38,483 nucleotides of DNA, taken from the IMG/VR virus record IMGVR_UViG_3300022693_000980, positions 1-38,483 of that record. One strand, given 5' to 3'. The notes beneath the pieces are model-generated. The model was not told the origin of the DNA. It searched no databases and saw nothing but the letters and a program-made list of their open reading frames with translations. Every line of letters starts with the position of its first letter. Within the stretch, counting starts at the first letter, position 1. The position numbers and the translations under genes are program-made. The DNA is from a virus. Below are positions 6,331 to 12,701 of the stretch, in pieces.

Positions 6331-6811
6331 AACAGAACTGTTTAAAACAGTATCGATCTGTTTAATCGAGATGCAGGAACGACGTTTGGACTTTACACCG
6401 CGCCCTGAGGACATGCCCTCGACAGCTGAGATAATGACCAAAGATCTATTCCGTGATGGGTACACTGATGATGATTGTATTCGCATCAGAGACGCAATCA
6501 ATTTGGCAGGCAGAAACTACCCACGATTCCCTACTTTGTTTCACGTAAAACAATTTATAAAATCAACAACTCGAATAGAATACGAAAAAGAAGAATCAAC
6601 CAAAAAAATCGAAATGAGTGACGAGGCGAGGGAGAAGGAGCGCCAGAAAAGGATCGCTAATAAAAATAAGGCGATGAAGGAAATAAATAAAATTCTTAGT
6701 AAAAAAACAGATCTAGAAAAAAAGATTAGCAATGAAGATAATTCGCGACGCAAAGGTGTTCAAAATTTTATTAAAAGACACCTACACGATGAGGATGCGA
6801 AAGATGGATAA
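6299..6811 (+). CDS. Possible replication helicase loader (lambda P-like position)
   Basis: From ATG 6299 the product is about 170 residues; an upstream in-frame ATG at 6251 would add 16 residues but would overlap the initiator gene much more. The N-terminal half (VSICLIEMQERRLDFTPRPED...FRDGYTDDDCIRIRDAINLAGRNYPRFPTLFHVKQFIK) resembles the helical N-terminal region of lambda P-type or related loader proteins. The C-terminal 80 residues are a very charged helix. Position after the initiator supports the role, but no ATPase motif is visible and the call is an inference. Confidence 0.5.
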   Translation: MPSKNILKIVETELFKTVSICLIEMQERRLDFTPRPEDMPSTAEIMTKDLFRDGYTDDDCIRIRDAINLAGRNYPRFPTLFHVKQFIKSTTRIEYEKEESTKKIEMSDEAREKERQKRIANKNKAMKEINKILSKKTDLEKKISNEDNSRRKGVQNFIKRHLHDEDAKDG

Positions 6812-7001
6812 TATATACCAAGAAGATACGGAAAAATTATCAGAAAAAGCAGCGTTATAACAAATGTTAGAAGCTTACATAAGACTAGAAGAATTAGGTT
6901 GTAAGGAAGCTAGTTACTGTCCGAAAGACGGAAGATTTTTTATAGAAACAGGAGAAGACAGATTGAAGGATCAAGATGGCACTTCATCCTTGACATCATA
7001 A
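6804..7001 (+). CDS. Small gene with an in-frame TAA at 6858-6860
   Basis: One frame reads MDNIYQEDTEKLSEKAAL, then TAA, then QMLEAYIRLEELGCKEASYCPKDGRFF...SLTS. The part after the stop has its own ATG (6864) without a recognisable ribosome binding site and encodes 45 residues. Before the stop, the ATG at 6804 overlaps the previous gene. Both halves look like coding sequence and together make a 65-codon gene, so either a point mutation (for example GAA to TAA) split it, or two tiny coupled ORFs exist. Function unknown. Confidence 0.5.
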
Positions 7002-7023
7002 CTATCAGTACCTATACTTAATT

Positions 7024-7158
7024 ATGACAAATAAAGCCGACACAACTTATAGAATTAAGCAACATCAAAAAGGTTTAAAGCAGTTTAAGCGTTGGATAAA
7101 GCCCGGTCTATTCGAGAGAGTTGACAAGTACATTAAAAGAATCAGTAAAGGAGAGTAA
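7024..7158 (+). CDS. Small basic protein, 44 aa
   Basis: The product reads MTNKADTTYRIKQHQKGLKQFKRWIKPGLFERVDKYIKRISKGE. The pattern of a basic start, a K-R-W-I-K-P core and a closing helix recalls short phage proteins of antitoxin-like or RHH-like appearance, but no family is certain. Its last codons (ATCAGTAAAGGAGAG) also supply the ribosome binding site of the next small ORF. A degenerate relative is found at 8922-8993, before the second alanine-repeat gene. Confidence 0.55.
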   Translation: MTNKADTTYRIKQHQKGLKQFKRWIKPGLFERVDKYIKRISKGE

Positions 7159-7159
7159 A

Positions 7160-7249
7160 ATGATCGTTATACGGAAGATAGTTATAAGTCTTATTCTCCT
7201 ACTGAAACGTTTGATAGCGGATACGCAAGTATTTAATATTTCAGGTTAG
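7160..7249 (+). CDS. Small hydrophobic peptide, 29 aa
   Basis: ATG 7160 has an excellent ribosome binding site (AAAGGAG) at good spacing and encodes MIVIRKIVISLILLLKRLIADTQ..., a basic start with one hydrophobic helix. It could be a small membrane peptide. It ends where the 19-base direct repeat begins. Confidence 0.4.
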   Translation: MIVIRKIVISLILLLKRLIADTQVFNISG

Positions 7250-7260
7250 ATAACTAGAGG
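7242..7260 (+). repeat. 19-bp direct repeat, copy 1
   Basis: CAGGTTAGATAACTAGAGG occurs here and again exactly at 8129-8147. Each copy ends in AGAGG close to a start codon, and together they bracket the first alanine-repeat gene. Confidence 0.9.
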
Positions 7261-7269
7261 GAAGTGATA

Positions 7270-8127
7270 ATGATAAACGCATATCATAACAAACAATCTG
7301 TGAAAGACATGTTTATTAATCGCATGTTCGCGCACATGGATGCTGATGAATTAGTTAGAGGGGTTGGTTGGGAAACAAATGGCACATCGAAAGGATGTGC
7401 TGTTGGCTGCACCTTAGATAGCTATGTACATTCTGCTTATGAGTCTGAAATAGGGTTGCCCGAATGGGTGGCTCATCTTGAAGACAGGCTGTTTGAAGGT
7501 GTGAGCTATGAATACTCAAAATATTTTCCACTTAAATTTTTAAAAGTCATTTCTGTCGGCACATCTGAACACGAGTTTGATAAAATCAAAGCTAGGTTTT
7601 TAGTTTTTATTCTTAAGGGAAATATTGATCGTGTTGAGAAATTAGATTTATCATTCGAATTAAACAGTAGGGTTATTGATGCGATTAATAAATGCCTGTC
7701 CGTTCAAGAGCAAGCCTCTATCACAGGTAAAATAGATGAGAGTGCGGAGAGTGCGGCGTGGAGTGCGGCGTGGAGTGCGGCGTGGAGTGCGGCTAGGAGT
7801 GCGGCTAGGAGTGCGGCTAGTGCGGATAGTGCGGCTAGGAGTGCGGCTAGTGCGGCTAGGAGTGCGGCGTGGAGTGAGGCGAGGAGTGCGGAGAGTGCGG
7901 CTAGGAGTGCGGAGAGTGCGGCTATTAGTGCGGCGGAGAGTGCGGCTAGGAGTGCGGAGAGTGCGGCTAGGAGTGCGGAGATTGCGGCTAGGAGTGCGTC
8001 GTGGAGTGCGGAGATTGCTGATAGGAGTGCGGCTATGAGTGCGGCGGAGAGTGCGGCGGAGAGTGCGTATGAAAAATATGCTGATTACTTTATAGAGTTA
8101 TTAAATAATTCCAAAGCGTTTGAGTAA
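7270..8127 (+). CDS. Alanine-repeat protein A (paralogue of 8990-9856)
   Basis: From the ATG at 7270 (GAGG nine bases upstream; a GTG at 7264 is a less likely start) the product is 285 residues. The N-terminal domain (about 1-155) shares MxxAYHN, GT-KGCxVGC, PEWVxxLxDRxxEG and FDxxKxxFLxFxL with the paralogue. Residues about 157-265 are a low-complexity array of four-residue units S-A-A-W/R/E. The end, SAYEKYADYFIELL, is again shared with the paralogue. The array is presumably one long alanine-rich helix or stalk joining two conserved ends; the two close cysteines could bind a metal. Function unknown. GC-rich GCG codons contrast with the surrounding AT-rich DNA. Confidence 0.75.
   Translation: MINAYHNKQSVKDMFINRMFAHMDADELVRGVGWETNGTSKGCAVGCTLDSYVHSAYESEIGLPEWVAHLEDRLFEGVSYEYSKYFPLKFLKVISVGTSEHEFDKIKARFLVFILKGNIDRVEKLDLSFELNSRVIDAINKCLSVQEQASITGKIDESAESAAWSAAWSAAWSAARSAARSAASADSAARSAASAARSAAWSEARSAESAARSAESAAISAAESAARSAESAARSAEIAARSASWSAEIADRSAAMSAAESAAESAYEKYADYFIELLNNSKAFE
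7741..8067 (+). repeat. Tandem 12-bp coding repeat (SAAx units)
   Basis: About 27 imperfect copies of a 12-base unit such as AGTGCGGCTAGG or AGTGCGGCGTGG, with occasional 6- or 9-base slips that keep the frame. Mutations between W, R, E and S codons are single-base changes in the fourth codon, as produced by repeated slippage and unequal exchange. Confidence 0.85.
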
Positions 8128-8128
8128 A

Positions 8129-8147
8129 CAGGTTAGATAACTAGAGG
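8129..8147 (+). repeat. 19-bp direct repeat, copy 2
   Basis: Exact second copy of CAGGTTAGATAACTAGAGG (first at 7242-7260). It follows the stop of the first alanine-repeat gene by one base and supplies the ribosome binding site for the next gene. Confidence 0.9.
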
Positions 8148-8148
8148 T

Positions 8149-8412
8149 ATGACGACAAACCTTATGCTGCCTAAAGTTGTTCCTATATCCCCTCTGCCTG
8201 AATGGTTAGATGCTGAGTTATGGAATGATTTTATAAGCTATAGAAAAGAAATAAAGAAGCCGATGACACCAACGGCTATAAAAAGGATGTTGATGCGATT
8301 AGGGAGACTTGTTGAAGTGGGAGTACATATTCAGACAATGATTGAAAACAGTATAAATAGTGGTAAGTGGTCTAATGTTTATTTTGTAAAAGATGAGAAA
8401 GCAGATGAATAA
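8149..8412 (+). CDS. Phage protein resembling DnaT/replication-protein C-terminal module
   Basis: The 87-residue protein contains LPEWLDAELWNDFISYRKEIKKPMTPTAIKRML, LGRLVEVG and a terminal SINSGKWSNVYF. This LP-W...F..YR.EI.KP.T...L..L..L...G....I..SI..GW..V pattern is well known as the C-terminal module of phage replication proteins and also occurs alone. It probably mediates protein-protein or DNA contact in replication. The AGAGG two bases upstream of the first ATG is very close, so the start could also be the second ATG (MLPKVV, 8164). Confidence 0.65.
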   Translation: MTTNLMLPKVVPISPLPEWLDAELWNDFISYRKEIKKPMTPTAIKRMLMRLGRLVEVGVHIQTMIENSINSGKWSNVYFVKDEKADE

Positions 8413-8911
8413 CGCAACATCAATAAATCAGAACAGTGGTAATTCAGAATACTTCACCCCGATTAATGTCGTCGAAGCCGCAAGGGAAGTGATGGGATGT
8501 ATTGATCTTGATCCTTTCAGTTCAGCAGAAGCGAACAAAAGAATAAAAGCTGCTGCTTACTTCTCAAAAGAAGTTGATGGGCTAAGTAAGTGTTGGTTTG
8601 GCAATGTCTGGATGAACCACCCTTATGGTAGAAAACTCAATAAGGATTGTATCAGGATGTTAATTAAATCTTATTATCACGAGAACATTAGCCAGGCTTG
8701 TTGCATCACCTTCGCCGCAACATCTGAAAAATGGTTTCAGCCTCTTTTATATTTTCCTCAATGCTTCCTGCATCCAAGAACAAATTATTACTTTCCTGAC
8801 GGAACGCTTAAAAAAGGCGTAACTAAAGGGAGTTGTGTGACCTATTTGGGTGACAACATAGATAAATTCATTAAAGTATTTGACGGAAAGTTTGGCAAAG
8901 TAAAGATATGA
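8405..8911 (+). CDS. Phage DNA N6-adenine methyltransferase (Dam, PF05869-type)
   Basis: The protein shows YFTPINVVEAAREVMGCIDLDPFSSAEANKRIKAAAYFS, DGLSKCWFGNVWMNHPYGRKL, matching phage N6-adenine methyltransferases. DLDP is motif I-like. The catalytic motif IV, usually D/N-P-P-Y/F, reads NHPY here, so activity needs checking. The start at 8405 (MNNATS...) overlaps the previous stop; an in-frame ATG at 8393 would add four residues. Such enzymes methylate phage DNA, often to escape host restriction. Length 168 is typical. Confidence 0.8.
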   Translation: MNNATSINQNSGNSEYFTPINVVEAAREVMGCIDLDPFSSAEANKRIKAAAYFSKEVDGLSKCWFGNVWMNHPYGRKLNKDCIRMLIKSYYHENISQACCITFAATSEKWFQPLLYFPQCFLHPRTNYYFPDGTLKKGVTKGSCVTYLGDNIDKFIKVFDGKFGKVKI

Positions 8912-8921
8912 CCGTAAAGGT

Positions 8922-8993
8922 GTGGACAGATGGGTAACGAACTACCGTGTGAACAAGCATATTAAACTAATCAGCAAAGGACAAAAGAAATGA
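8922..8993 (+). pseudogene. Remnant related to the 7024-7158 small gene
   Basis: A frame from GTG 8922 reads VDRWVTNYRVNKHIKLISKGQKK and its TGA overlaps the next ATG. The end (K-x-I-K-x-I-S-K-G) matches the end of the 44-residue protein (KYIKRISKGE), and both lie a short distance upstream of an alanine-repeat gene. It appears to be the worn-down copy left by duplication of the two-gene module. Confidence 0.4.
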
Positions 8994-9856
8994 CAACCGC
9001 ATATCATAACAATCCAGAAGAGAAAAAACGTGCTGTTAAACGCGCCATTCATCACAAAGAGGCTGCCATGTTGATTAGTGGCACATATGGAGAATTTGAT
9101 GGTAAATTCAAAGGCTGTTCTGTTGGCTGTGATGCCTATGATATCACTGGCGCGGTACAAATATCTCCCCACTTGATTACGGCTAAATATTTTGGGTTCC
9201 CTGAATGGGTGGAAAGACTAAGGGATAGAATTTACGAAGGGTTGCCCCAAGCTAAAAAAGATGGTTGGCATGTTTCTTTAAAAAATGCGACCCCTGTCGG
9301 TTTTGACGAGAAAGGATATGAGATGGTAAAAGCTAAGTTCCTTATCTTTGTTTTAAATAGTATTTTAGAGTTGCTTTCCGATAGTCTTTATGAAGAAAAA
9401 AACGATGTTATAAAGCTGGCGAACGAGTCTAAGGCGGTATGGGCTAATTATTTAAAAACAGGCGTTTTAGATCGCGTCGCTGCCGCTACCTCTGCTGCTG
9501 CCGCTTACGCTACCTCTGCCGCTGCAGCTTACGATACCTCTGCCGCTGCCGCTTCCGATGCCGCTTACGCTACCTCTGCCGCTGCAGCTTACGATACCTC
9601 TGCCGCTTCCGATGCCGCTTACGCTACCTCTGTTGCTGCAGCTTACGCTGCCGATGCCGCTTACGCTACCTCTGCCGCTGCAGCTTACGCTGCCGCTTAC
9701 GATACCGCTGCCGATGCCGCTTACGCTACCGCTGCCGCTGCCGCTTACGCTACCGCTGCCGCTTACGCTGCCGATGCCGCTTACGCTGACGATGCCGCTG
9801 CTAAGGCATATGAAAAATATGCAGATCATTTTATTCAACTGCTGACTAATGCATAA
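8990..9856 (+). CDS. Alanine-repeat protein B (paralogue of 7270-8127)
   Basis: The 288-residue product has the same plan as protein A: a conserved N-terminal domain (MTTAYHNNPEEKKRAVKR, GKFKGCSVGC, FPEWVERLRDRIYEGL, GFDEKGYEMVKAKFLIFVL), an alanine-rich array (about 164-272) and the closing AYEKYADHFIQLL. Here the array is built from A-A-A-Y, A-T-S and D-A-A-Y groups written with GCC/GCT codons, unlike the GCG-rich S-A-A-R/W of protein A, so the two arrays expanded independently. A good RBS (AAAGGAC) precedes the ATG. Unknown function. Confidence 0.75.
   Translation: MTTAYHNNPEEKKRAVKRAIHHKEAAMLISGTYGEFDGKFKGCSVGCDAYDITGAVQISPHLITAKYFGFPEWVERLRDRIYEGLPQAKKDGWHVSLKNATPVGFDEKGYEMVKAKFLIFVLNSILELLSDSLYEEKNDVIKLANESKAVWANYLKTGVLDRVAAATSAAAAYATSAAAAYDTSAAAASDAAYATSAAAAYDTSAASDAAYATSVAAAYAADAAYATSAAAAYAAAYDTAADAAYATAAAAAYATAAAYAADAAYADDAAAKAYEKYADHFIQLLTNA
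9479..9804 (+). repeat. Alanine-coding tandem repeat, second array
   Basis: Imperfect repeats built from GCCGCTTACGCTACCTCT-like and GCTGCAGCTTACGATACC-like blocks, arranged as a larger unit that recurs about every 42-60 bases. PstI-type CTGCAG hexamers mark several unit boundaries. The region is GC-rich compared with its flanks. Confidence 0.85.
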
Positions 9857-9941
9857 AGTCGTTTCTATAGCCGCTGCCTCTGCCGGTACCGCTTACGATG
9901 CCGCTGCCGCTGCTAAGGAGTATTTAGAATGTTTTCAATGA
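9849..9941 (+). pseudogene. Remnant of a third alanine-repeat gene
   Basis: An ATG overlapping the stop of protein B opens a frame MHKVVSIAAASAGTAYDAAAAAKEYLECFQ. The DNA again consists of GCCGCTGCC/GCTTACGAT units, and the AAKEYLECF ending recalls the AYEKYADxFI ending of both paralogues. It is therefore either a deleted further copy or the displaced tail of protein B after an internal frame change. Confidence 0.45.
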
Positions 9942-9997
9942 TCCAGAAAAGAGAGATAGCAGATAAAATATGGCGAGAAAGACCAGGAACAGATTAA
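9938..9997 (+). CDS. Tiny ORF, 19 aa
   Basis: The ATG overlaps the stop of the preceding remnant (ATGA) and the frame encodes MIQKREIADKIWRERPGTD. No clear ribosome binding site apart from possible coupling. It may be part of a once-longer protein; weak evidence. Confidence 0.25.
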   Translation: MIQKREIADKIWRERPGTD

Positions 9998-10011
9998 TCT
10001 GCAAATAAAAA

Positions 10012-10329
10012 ATGACCAAACTTAGCGAACAGCATTTTAAATCCTTACATGTGTACTGTAAAAAACTAGCAGAAGCATTAAACGATGCTGGATATGATTT
10101 TAAAAAGTTCCTTGAAGTTGCTGAATATAAGCTTGATGTGCCTTGGACGAAGGATTTAGTAAAAGAACAGTTATGGAGAGTAGTACAAGTAGCTCAAACG
10201 GAGAAGCAAAGCACTACAGAGATTATTCCTTATGAAGCACTTCAAATATACGAAATCGTGAACAGTCGGGTCGCAGAATTAACAGGTGTGTCTGTTGAGT
10301 GGCCGAATGAAAAAAACAGGAGAGATTAA
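10012..10329 (+). CDS. Conserved phage early protein, upstream of nuclease genes
   Basis: The 105-residue protein (MTKLSEQHFKSLHVYCKKLAEALNDAGYDFKK..., PWTKDLVKEQLWR, STTEIIPYEALQIYEIVNSRVAELTGVSVEWP) belongs to a family common in siphovirus and podovirus genomes next to NinB/NinG/RusA-type genes, with the typical STTE..-..-..IY..-N...A...G..V..P end. The biochemical function is not established; location next to the YbcO-type nuclease suggests recombination or DNA processing. One base separates its stop from the next ATG, so they are co-translated. Confidence 0.65.
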   Translation: MTKLSEQHFKSLHVYCKKLAEALNDAGYDFKKFLEVAEYKLDVPWTKDLVKEQLWRVVQVAQTEKQSTTEIIPYEALQIYEIVNSRVAELTGVSVEWPNEKNRRD

Positions 10330-10662
10330 ATGAATCCTAAACAAAAGCGCATAGCATCCCCTAAATGGACTCAATCATCCCAAGACCAGCCCTGTACCTT
10401 TAACCTGCCTGATATCTGTTCTTATGACCCCGAAACGACCGTTTTCTGCCATGCCTCAAGCAATACTAAGGGAATGGGGATTAAATCAGACGATATTTGG
10501 GGGGCAGATGGATGTTATAAATGTCATTTATTGGTTGATAATATAGCCAATTTTTACAAAGCAGGATTTACACGAGAAGACCATCTAATGTTTTGGAGCA
10601 GGGCTATTCATCAAACATTAAGGAATCGATATGAAAGAGGGGTTTTAATTGTTAAAGCATAA
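10330..10662 (+). CDS. YbcO-type (DUF1364) putative nuclease
   Basis: The 110-residue protein matches YbcO/DUF1364: CTFNLPDICSYDPETTVFCHASS, KGMGIKSDDIWGADGCYKCHLLVD. Probable metal-binding and catalytic residues are C22, C30, H41, C62, C65 and H66, arranged like an HNH/treble-clef nuclease. These proteins replace NinG or RusA in the recombination cluster of lambdoid phages. It directly precedes a second nuclease-like gene with which it overlaps by 14 bases. Confidence 0.82.
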   Translation: MNPKQKRIASPKWTQSSQDQPCTFNLPDICSYDPETTVFCHASSNTKGMGIKSDDIWGADGCYKCHLLVDNIANFYKAGFTREDHLMFWSRAIHQTLRNRYERGVLIVKA

Positions 10663-10954
10663 ATTCAATGCAAAGCCAACAACGATCAATGGGATTCGTT
10701 TCGACTCCAAGAAAGAAGCTAAATATTACATTGAATTATTAATTAGAAGAGATCAGCTAAAAGAGATTGTTTTCTTTTTAAGGCAGGTTCCTTTTCATTT
10801 GCCAGGAAACGTGAAATATGTAGTAGATTTTCAGGAATTTCATGCAGATGGAACAGTGCATTTTATTGATGTTAAAGGCATGAAGACAAAAGACTTTATT
10901 ATGAAAAAGAAGATGGTTGAAGATTTATATCCAGTAGATATAGAGATAGCATAG
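10649..10954 (+). CDS. DUF1064 PD-(D/E)xK nuclease-like protein
   Basis: The 101-residue protein reads KFNAKPTTINGIRFDSKKEAKYYIELL ... VDFQEFHADGTVHFIDVKGMKTKDF, the DUF1064 pattern. E23, D60, D74 and K76 (D-x-K) fit a PD-(D/E)xK active site as in small phage Holliday-junction-resolvase-like enzymes. The start is a TTG at 10649 with AGAGGGG upstream, which agrees with the family's usual short basic N-terminus; no ATG is available. With the YbcO-like gene it forms a DNA processing pair. Confidence 0.78.
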   Translation: MLKHKFNAKPTTINGIRFDSKKEAKYYIELLIRRDQLKEIVFFLRQVPFHLPGNVKYVVDFQEFHADGTVHFIDVKGMKTKDFIMKKKMVEDLYPVDIEIA

Positions 10955-10984
10955 AAGCATTAACTAAGATATAGGAGATGGATT

Positions 10985-11326
10985 ATGGTTGGTTTAAAAA
11001 AAGACATAGCTTGTAGTGCAAAGAAATCAATAGAAAAATTAAAATTAATAATAGAATTAGGCTCTAAAGAATCAATTAAAACAACATCGGATGGTAATAT
11101 TATATACAAGTTAATCGGTTATGATGGGGTTGAAAGGGCAAAAAAAACTATAGAAAATCTTATGCGTCCTTGGGGTAAAGATGAATTACAGAAGGTATTA
11201 AAAAATATAGAAGAATTGGACAAGAGACTTCATGTGTTTCTTGCCAAGCAAATAGAATCCAGAATCAGCACCTCATTACTAAAAAAGGCAAAAATGGCGA
11301 AGATAGATATGCATTATGGACAATAA
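10985..11326 (+). CDS. Hypothetical helical protein, 113 aa
   Basis: ATG 10985 follows a good ribosome binding site (TAGGAGATGG). The protein is basic and helical (KKDIACSAKKSIEKLKLIIELG..., VERAKKTIENLMRPWGKDELQKVLKNIEELDKRLHVFLA). No motif recognised. It lies between the nuclease pair and the NusG-like gene. Confidence 0.6.
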   Translation: MVGLKKDIACSAKKSIEKLKLIIELGSKESIKTTSDGNIIYKLIGYDGVERAKKTIENLMRPWGKDELQKVLKNIEELDKRLHVFLAKQIESRISTSLLKKAKMAKIDMHYGQ

Positions 11327-11359
11327 AACACATTGGCTTTGTTTTATGAACGAGAAACC

Positions 11360-11839
11360 ATGAAATGGCTAGTTGTACATCTTCGCGCTGACCGGGAATA
11401 CCAAGCTAGAGATGAGTTAGAAAATCACTATCCAGGAAAGGTTTATTTGCCGGAAGTAGAGCGAGATAGACGGCGCAAAGGGAAGAATAAAAGCATTATG
11501 GAGCCGTTATTCCCGGCCTATTTATTTCTAAAGGTAGGGGACGACGAAGATTGGTCGATGGTAACTAAATCACGTAATACTATAAAAATAGTTAAATTTG
11601 GTGATTATGCGCCATGCGTTGATGATAATTTTATTAATGATTTTATGCATTACGATAGAACGATGAAGGTAGATTATGAGAAAGGGGATGCGATATTTAT
11701 CAATAGTGAAGCATTCATAAACGTACCGGCTATAGTAAAATTGCCAGGAAGGGAGAGAATTGGAGTACTAGCGGATATTCTAGGAGTTAAACGTACTTTG
11801 ATGGTTAATAGAACAGAATTAAGCATAGAACCTATATAG
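11360..11839 (+). CDS. NusG/RfaH-family transcription factor (phage antiterminator candidate)
   Basis: From ATG 11360 the 159-residue product starts MKWLVVHLRADREYQARDELE, followed by VYLPEVERDRRRKGKNKSIMEPLFPAYLFLKV, IVKFGDYAPCV and a C-terminal KOW-like segment (KGDAIFINSEAFINVPAIVKLPGRERIGVLADILG). The EPLFPxYLF motif and overall length (RfaH 162) place it with the NusG paralogues RfaH/LoaP. These bind the RNA polymerase clamp and suppress pausing and termination. An upstream TTG start at 11333 is unlikely. Placed at the end of the early genes, before lysis and structural genes, it is a good candidate for an antiterminator of late transcription. Confidence 0.82.
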   Translation: MKWLVVHLRADREYQARDELENHYPGKVYLPEVERDRRRKGKNKSIMEPLFPAYLFLKVGDDEDWSMVTKSRNTIKIVKFGDYAPCVDDNFINDFMHYDRTMKVDYEKGDAIFINSEAFINVPAIVKLPGRERIGVLADILGVKRTLMVNRTELSIEPI

Positions 11840-11848
11840 GATAATATT

Positions 11849-12151
11849 ATGGATTTTAAAAAATATTTAAACGCAGTAGCTTATATTGCCGAAAGTGATA
11901 TTGAAGATGATTGTAAAGAAATGCGCTCTGAGCTTGAGAAAATGGATAAAGAACTAACAGACCTCAAAGAATTGATTGGGGAGTGCAAACCCTACTTAGA
12001 CAGGATAGTTGATTCCCATATTGTTAGTACTCTTGCAAATACTGACTCATTAGTGGGGAAGTATAAGAATGACGTAGATATTATCCTCAATAAAATAAAG
12101 GAGATGACTATATGTCAACAATTAGTTGGCAAATCATTTTTGAAAAGTTAA
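11849..12151 (+). CDS. Hypothetical helical protein, 100 aa
   Basis: An acidic helical protein (MDFKKYLNAVAYIAESDIEDDCKEMRSELEKMDKELTDLKELIG...). Its ribosome binding site is weak (AGGATAATATT). The last 13 codons overlap the start of the next gene. No family recognised. Confidence 0.55.
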   Translation: MDFKKYLNAVAYIAESDIEDDCKEMRSELEKMDKELTDLKELIGECKPYLDRIVDSHIVSTLANTDSLVGKYKNDVDIILNKIKEMTICQQLVGKSFLKS

Positions 12152-12519
12152 CCAAATTGTACTCTTTAAGAAATAACTGGGATGGTGAAGGTGCAATCTC
12201 TCCAGATTATGATTCAGTAGGGAGCGCCGATAGATATCTAAGAAATATGTATCAACAAGATGAACTTGCGCCTACGAATATTTCTGCTTCAACTGACGGA
12301 GTAATCGTTATTGAGTTTCAGTATGATGATGGGTATACCGAAATTGAATTTTGCTCACCTACAAAAGCAGAATGGATGAAGGTTGAAGGTGAAAACGAGC
12401 CTGAATATGGCCATCTAAATATTAATCCAAATTACGTTTTTGCAAGTTATTCTCCTACACAAACACCATACTCTGCATTAATTACTGCGTCTGTGTCTAA
12501 GGAGAAAATAGATGAATAA
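12112..12519 (+). CDS. Conserved hypothetical protein (LRNNWDGEGA family)
   Basis: The 135-residue protein has LYSLRNNWDGEGAISPDYDSVGSADRYLR, APTNISASTDGVIVIEFQYDDGYTEIEF, a pattern seen in many small bacterial and phage proteins (an N-terminal helix with NWDGEGA and a following beta region that looks like W-[DG]-x-LxIEF). Their function is unknown; several are encoded beside toxin-antitoxin or phage accessory genes. GGAGATGACTAT precedes the ATG. Confidence 0.65.
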   Translation: MSTISWQIIFEKLTKLYSLRNNWDGEGAISPDYDSVGSADRYLRNMYQQDELAPTNISASTDGVIVIEFQYDDGYTEIEFCSPTKAEWMKVEGENEPEYGHLNINPNYVFASYSPTQTPYSALITASVSKEKIDE

Positions 12520-12601
12520 ATCATTAAAACAATTTCTATCATTGATATATATAATTAAATCAATTAAACTAAATAGAGTTGTGTCAAAATCCACGCTTTA
12601 G
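12512..12601 (+). CDS. Small peptide, 29 aa
   Basis: ATG 12512 is preceded at seven bases by a perfect AAGGAG and overlaps the end of the previous gene. The product MNKSLKQFLSLIYIIKSIKLNR... is amphipathic with a short hydrophobic stretch. Good initiation signals, unknown role. Confidence 0.4.
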   Translation: MNKSLKQFLSLIYIIKSIKLNRVVSKSTL

Positions 12602-12632
12602 ATTACTAGCGGTGGCTGCCGGTTGCCTGCCT

Positions 12633-12661
12633 TTGACAATGGCTGAATTAATTGGCATAAG
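12633..12661 (+). promoter_or_regulatory. Candidate promoter before the lysis region
   Basis: TTGACA (12633-12638), 17-base spacer, CATAAG (12656-12661). The -35 is perfect and the -10 matches four of six bases. It lies about 40 bases upstream of the endolysin start in an otherwise non-coding stretch (12602-12701), so it may start the lysis transcript. Confidence 0.5.
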
Positions 12662-12701
12662 GCGGTACAACTCCCCCTAAATAAAGTGACAGGAAAGAAT
12701 A

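Noticed and set aside
7736-8038. Open frame of Arg-Val-Arg-Arg repeats across the first alanine array
   Set aside because: It is the other-frame reading of the 12-base repeat, has no conserved ends and no ribosome site; it stays open only because of the repeat composition.
9467-9838. Long antisense Gly-Ser-Val repeat frame over the second array, and a Pro-Leu frame on the plus strand (9558-9845)
   Set aside because: Composition artefacts of the alanine-coding repeat; no start signals and no flanking coding sequence.
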